Assembly: GCF_000519185.1 (NCBI RefSeq) | Contig: NZ_JAFA01000046.1 | Coordinates: 2,717-66,716, forward strand | Reading direction: 5' to 3' | Length of the DNA: 64,000 nucleotides | DNA from: Paraburkholderia nodosa DSM 21604 | Lineage (GTDB): Bacteria > Pseudomonadota > Gammaproteobacteria > Burkholderiales > Burkholderiaceae | Shown: positions 60,590 to 64,000 of the stretch, one piece after another | Layout: each line of letters starts with the position of its first letter | Position numbering within the stretch: the first letter of the stretch is position 1 | Translations under genes and position numbers: made by a program | The notes under the pieces: model-generated | Database searches by the model: none | The model's input: the letters and a program-made list of their open reading frames with translations, nothing else | Told to the model about the DNA's origin: nothing

Positions 60590-60832
60590 TCAATCTGGAA
60601 GCACGAACTCGGTGCGCATGTCTTCGATCACCTTCTGGACATGATGTGCGTAATCTACGCCGAGGTCATTGAGCGGCACCATGTTCCAGTTCCGGCCGGA
60701 TGCGTCGGGCGGGTGCCGCTCCGGTAGCGGTATGCGCACGCGCAAAGCTCCCGGCACGTCAGCGGCGATTTTCGCCATGCGGTTCTGCAGTTCGTCGCGA
60801 ATCTGCTCAGCGGTTTGAACGGTCTTCGGCAT
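60590..60832 (-). CDS. Small hypothetical protein
   Basis: An 80-residue soluble protein (QTAEQIRDELQNRMAKIAAD; NDLGVDYAHHVQKVIEDMRT). The start at MPKTVQT is set by GGAGG seven bases upstream, rather than the in-frame ATG 10 codons earlier. No known domain. First gene of a two-gene unit with 60323-60562. Confidence 0.7.
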   Translation of the reverse strand: MPKTVQTAEQIRDELQNRMAKIAADVPGALRVRIPLPERHPPDASGRNWNMVPLNDLGVDYAHHVQKVIEDMRTEFVLPD

Positions 60833-61059
60833 CGGTCTGCCTCCCTCGATCGCACTTCCCAATCGTGGCTGAATAGCGCATACGTGCCTCTTGCGTGAGC
60901 ATGCACCGACGATGCTCTAAGTCTAGTCGCTAATCCGGGGATGTACGGATAATCGCTTGCGTGTGCGGACTGCATCAAGGTAAGGCGCGCCGAAAAACTG
61001 CTCTTCGGAAAAATGCGCAAAAGGCCACAAGGGCCCGATCCTCTCCAAGCCAGCCCGTA

Positions 61060-61357
61060 TCGTATCTAAAGCCGGTGTCCGCCGCTGATGAGCTGCTGGC
61101 GAGCTGACAAATACGAAGAAATTAGACCTGATAGACCCACGCGAGCGGGACAGGCTTGAGCCAGTCGTACAGGCGCTGGTGCTCCGGTTGCTCAATAACC
61201 GCAGCACGGCAGCAAGCCAGCGCGTGTGCGGGTGGACTTGGAGCAGGCGACACCGGCCCGCGACGGAGACTGGTTGTTTGTTATTCGAGATACGCAAGCG
61301 GCCGCGCGTGATACGCGCGAGGCTGCATTGAACCGTGCCTCAAGCGAGGCCTCCTAA
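61060..61357 (+). pseudogene. Relic of a GAF-PAS-GGDEF gene (PAS part only)
   Basis: Reading LDLIDPRERDRLEPVVQAL, then (after a frameshift) SKPARVRVDLEQATPARDGD, WLFVIRDTQAAARD and REAALNRASSEAS, then a stop. This is colinear with residues about 220-315 of the diguanylate cyclase at 38962-40875 (DRTKLEQAVQTL; SKPARVQVALKQ; GGWLFVIHDTQAE; REAALHRGAHEAS). The flanking GAF, second PAS and GGDEF parts are absent. Apart from this relic, 60833-61748 holds no supported gene. Confidence 0.75.
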
Positions 61358-61748
61358 GACCTGCATAGATCGTATAAGCGGTTGACGGCCGGTCGGCGCA
61401 TCCTGGGTGGGGCGGGTAGTGACGCAATCGCTGTGGCGCCGCCAAAATAGCGTATTCCATATTGCGCTCGTTGGGGTACAGTGCATGGACTTGCTGCTAC
61501 AGGCTTAGTACCTCTTCGAATACATGACAGGAACCTGTATCAGAAGCGCGAGATAGTTCGGCCTCTGTTATCAATAACTGGATATGTCGTTTCTGCTTTG
61601 GGCAGCTATCCACAAAGAAGCCGCGCAAACGCGCAGGACCGTAGCATGTGCGTTACGCGACCGTCGAATGGACTGTGCACGGCGCATGTGCAATCCATGC
61701 ACGTGCGGTGCGCTCGCGGCGCAGCGATGGCCCTCCGGGAGTCTAATC

Positions 61749-62315
61749 ATGGAAAGTAAGAGAAGCTGGCTACGCAAGGATCTGGATGAGTTGCGTCTGC
61801 AGTGGGCCATGCTCACCTTTTATGAACGATTCGAGCAGCTTGTCGCGCATGTGCTGAGCGTCGTGATTTCCGTCATTATCCTCGTGTCGCTCTGGCAGTT
61901 GATTCACGCCGTGATTGCATTGCTGGTTTCGGACGCGCTGAACCCGCTGGATCACGCGGTGTATCAGACCATCTTCGGGATGGTCATGACGCTGCTCATC
62001 GCGATGGAATTCAAGCATTCGATTACGCACGTGATGGCGCGGCGCGATCACATCGTGCAGGTCAAAACGGTGCTTCTGGTTGCGCTGCTGGCTATCGCCC
62101 GCAAATTCATCATTCTCGATCCGACCAGCGCGCCCGCCCAGATCGCGGCGCTTGCATTTACGCTGGTGGCACTGGGGATCGTCTACTGGCTGATGCGGCA
62201 GCGTGATGACCCGGTCGACGCGACGACCGTCGCGCAAGCAGAGCGTGATCGCGTGGTGCACGCGCAGCGGCAGCAAGGGGGACCGCCCCGCGACGGCGGC
62301 CAGACCGACAATTGA
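61749..62315 (+). CDS. PsiE-family (phosphate-starvation-inducible) membrane protein
   Basis: A 188-residue inner-membrane protein with four helices (about 34-58, 74-92, 103-125 and 132-150) and a charged C-terminal tail. The PsiE core is visible: YERFEQLVAHVLSVVISVII, VYQTIFGMVMTLLIAMEFKH and RDHIVQVKTVLLVALLAIAR. PsiE-type genes belong to the tLST heat-resistance island, so its presence 3.2 kb from clpK is notable. GGGAG precedes the ATG at 61749. The biochemical role is unknown. Confidence 0.9.
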   Translation: MESKRSWLRKDLDELRLQWAMLTFYERFEQLVAHVLSVVISVIILVSLWQLIHAVIALLVSDALNPLDHAVYQTIFGMVMTLLIAMEFKHSITHVMARRDHIVQVKTVLLVALLAIARKFIILDPTSAPAQIAALAFTLVALGIVYWLMRQRDDPVDATTVAQAERDRVVHAQRQQGGPPRDGGQTDN

Positions 62316-62361
62316 CCTGAGTCGCCGCGCTCGTCACGTGATGAGAGCGTAAGCTTCAATC

Positions 62362-62939
62362 GCGGCTCTGTCACGTTGGCGAGGTGGTCACATATGATGT
62401 CGCGATGAAGAAGACAAAATCGCTTTATCACGGCCACCGGTTCCCGGCGACGGTCATTAGTCACGCGGTTCAGTGGTACTTCCGGTTCCAACTCAGCCTG
62501 TGATATTGAAGAACTGCTGTTCGAGCGCGGTGTCATCGTCAGTTACGAGTCGATCCGCCGCTGGTGCGACAAATTCGGCGCGGGCTTCGCACATCGCGTC
62601 AAAGCTGCTCGCCGCAAACCTGGCAGCACATGGCATCTTGACGAAGTCTTCGTTACGTTGCGCGGTGGGCCTTATCTGCTCTGGCGGGCAGTCGACCAGC
62701 ACGGCGCCGAACTCGACATCCTGCTGCAGAAACGTCGCGATAAGGCCGCAGCAAAGCGCTTCTTCAAACGCGTGCTGGCCGCCTGTCCCGACGCGCCGAG
62801 AAGGATTGTCACCGATCAGTTGCGCAGCTATCCGGCCGCGAGGGCCGAAATTCCCGAACTGGCAAACATCAAACACGTCTTCGTCAAAGCCAGTGCTCGG
62901 GTCGGCCAGGAACGGCCGGTTGCGGCGACCCCGTGTTAA
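62362..62939 (+). mobile_element. IS6-family element, 5' portion with frameshift
   Basis: The left end GGCTCTGTCACGTTGG (62362) is followed by a transposase starting at 62405 (MKKTKSLYHGHRFPATVISH, then AVQWYFRFQLSL), a frameshift near 62500, and then DIEELLFERGVIVSYESIRR, WHLDEVFVTLRGGPYLLWRA (first catalytic Asp) and RIVTDQLRSYPAARAEIPEL (second Asp). The C-terminal part with the last Glu is replaced after KHVFVKASARV by foreign sequence ending at 62939. It is distinct from the two IS6 relics near 29 kb and is inactive. Confidence 0.85.
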
Positions 62940-62976
62940 TGTGGTCAGTACGGCAACCGCGTATAAGAGGCAGGGA

Positions 62977-63114
62977 ATGCGAAGATGGCTCGCAATCGGA
63001 ATAGCGGTCGGCGCCGCGGTTGGTGCAGCAACTGAAAGTATGGGTCTCTGGTTAAGCCTAGGGGCAGCAATAGGCGGAGCAATTGGAGCGGGCTCCAAAA
63101 AGCCGCTTCGATAG
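62977..63114 (+). CDS. Small glycine-zipper membrane protein
   Basis: A 45-residue protein made mostly of two hydrophobic Gly/Ala-rich helices (RRWLAIGIAVGAAVGAATES; LWLSLGAAIGGAIGAGSKKP). GCAGGGA precedes the ATG. Similar short GxxxG peptides are often annotated as glycine-zipper family proteins. It begins 37 bases after the truncated IS6 transposase. Confidence 0.65.
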   Translation: MRRWLAIGIAVGAAVGAATESMGLWLSLGAAIGGAIGAGSKKPLR

Positions 63115-63381
63115 TCGAATACCAATGCTGCAACAGTTCAACGGCCGCTATCGGGAGAACTGAAGGTCCGCTCAGGGTCGAGCTGAGCCGTCCACGGCCG
63201 GCGGCGGTCGGCCATGAGGCGTCGTCGGCACCTTCCTTGCTGAGGCGTTCGGGCGCCTGGTCCACCGCAAAGCCGCCGTTCAATTGGCGAGCAAGAAAAG
63301 GTCTGGCTACGGAAACTTTGAAAACACACAACGCGTTGCTTCCGGCAAACGTTGCCTGCAGGCCATGACCAAGCGAACCGT
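63115..63381. other. Stretch without a recognised gene
   Basis: Minus-strand translation is open for long but has no recognisable domain or start. Nothing else is seen before the acyltransferase stop codon. Confidence 0.35.
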
Positions 63382-64000
63382 TCAATATACCGATTCCATA
63401 CCCGGTGGTCGGTGCTTAAAACGTCGGTGCACCCAGTAATACTGCTCGGGAAACTTCACGACCTGTTCCTCAAGGAACGCATTCATGCGGCGCGCGTCGG
63501 CTACATCACTCCCCGATGGGAAATCCGTGAGCGGCTCGAAAATCGTCAACTTATACCCTTGACAATTCGGAAGCACCTCAGTCACAAAGGGAACAACCCG
63601 CGCGCGCCCCAGTCTCGCGAGACGCGAAACGGCTGTGAGCGTGCAGGCGGGAACGCCAAAGAAAGGGACAAAGGCAGAGTTTTCAACGCCTTGGTCCATA
63701 TCCGCCGCGAGCATGACCGGTTTGCCGGAACGTAACAATTGCACGATCTTTCTGGCACTTGTCGCGCGCTCGATCATCTCTGCGCCGAATCTGCCGCGTT
63801 GCCGCCTGGCAAGGTCGCATAGGGCTGTGCTTGACATACGTGTGTACAGTGAGGCGACGGGGAGGTGCGTCGAGTAGAGCATGCAGCCGACCTCGATGCC
63901 CACAAAGTGAAAACCCATAAAGATGGTGGGCGGGGCTGTATCGTCATGGAGATCAATTTTGCTTTCGATCTGGACGATATCCCGGATCGACTGCGCACTG
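63382..64000 (-). CDS. LpxL/HtrB-type lipid A acyltransferase, 3' part
   Basis: The frame is open to the right edge, so the N-terminus lies outside the window. About 205 residues are visible. They include the H-x4-E acyltransferase motif (GFHFVGIE), GAEMIERATSARKIVQLLRS, a second conserved block VMLAADMDQGVENSAFVPFF and a C-terminal EEQVVKFPEQYYWVHRRFKH. This is the late acyltransferase family that adds a secondary acyl chain to lipid A precursor at the inner membrane. No frameshift is seen in the visible part. Confidence 0.88.
   Translation of the reverse strand, partial: SAQSIRDIVQIESKIDLHDDTAPPTIFMGFHFVGIEVGCMLYSTHLPVASLYTRMSSTALCDLARRQRGRFGAEMIERATSARKIVQLLRSGKPVMLAADMDQGVENSAFVPFFGVPACTLTAVSRLARLGRARVVPFVTEVLPNCQGYKLTIFEPLTDFPSGSDVADARRMNAFLEEQVVKFPEQYYWVHRRFKHRPPGMESVY

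Noticed and set aside
1..64000. CRISPR arrays, tRNA or rRNA genes, prophage structural genes, replication origin
   Set aside because: Looked for by eye; no regularly spaced repeats, cloverleaf-type sequences, phage modules or iteron clusters were seen. A dedicated tRNA/ncRNA scan would be needed to exclude small RNAs.

Overview
The window looks like an accessory replicon or genomic island of a GC-rich betaproteobacterium of the Paraburkholderia/Caballeronia/Burkholderia group. This is inferred from GC-rich codon use, a DUF4148 protein, a Burkholderiales-type OmpC-like porin, and the mix of catabolic cassettes, each with its own regulator, chemoreceptors and IS relics. No rRNA, tRNA, CRISPR array or replication origin was seen.

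Layout. 0.7-2.8 kb: a secreted cupredoxin and two small membrane proteins. 2.8-5.6 kb: a WD40-repeat relic, a complete-looking IS1182-family element and two small immunity-like proteins. 5.9-9.2 kb: TetR regulator with a 14-bp-arm operator, SDR, isochorismatase-like hydrolase and LysR. 9.5-15.2 kb: DUF4148 and VOC proteins, two exported epoxide-hydrolase paralogues (a third survives only as a C-terminal relic at 7.4 kb), a zinc-ribbon acetamidase/formamidase and a YaiI-type pseudogene. 15.5-21.1 kb: sugar-acid-type dehydrogenase and transporter, a collapsed FAD/Fe-S oxidase gene, and an EctD-like dioxygenase facing a LysR gene. 21.7-22.7 kb: relics. 22.7-30.9 kb: two chemoreceptors flanking a maleate isomerase cluster (2-hydroxyacid dehydrogenase, LysR, MFS, MaiA); two near-identical LysR boxes sit before the first gene and before the transporter. 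31.0-37.7 kb: a full Rieske-oxygenase operon (oxygenase, SDR, reductase, MFS, porin) opposite an IclR gene with a long dyad between them.

38.0-45.7 kb: a c-di-GMP block: an EAL protein, a GAF-PAS-PAS-GGDEF protein overlapping it, a MocR-type regulator, a membrane protein with a dead EAL domain, and a second MocR regulator. A decayed copy of the GGDEF gene lies at 61.1 kb.

46.0-62.3 kb: a stress-protection region: host-attachment protein, old yellow enzyme, DUF1269 and BON proteins, MgtC, PRC-barrel, HdeD-like, Hsp20, a ClpK/ClpG-type disaggregase with an N-terminal zinc site, a UBP zinc finger, a glutaredoxin/thioredoxin-reductase-like fusion lacking redox cysteines, and a PsiE-family protein. 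The set Hsp20, ClpK, HdeD and PsiE recalls the transmissible locus of stress tolerance (LHR/tLST) of other proteobacteria, in a divergent arrangement. The window ends in an IS6-family relic, a small glycine-zipper protein and the 3' part of an LpxL-type acyltransferase gene.

The many relics (WD40, epoxide hydrolase, YaiI, FAD/Fe-S oxidase, PGN_0703-like, DJ-1, diguanylate cyclase, and IS1182, IS630, IS5 and IS6 pieces) indicate repeated insertion, deletion and decay between working cassettes.
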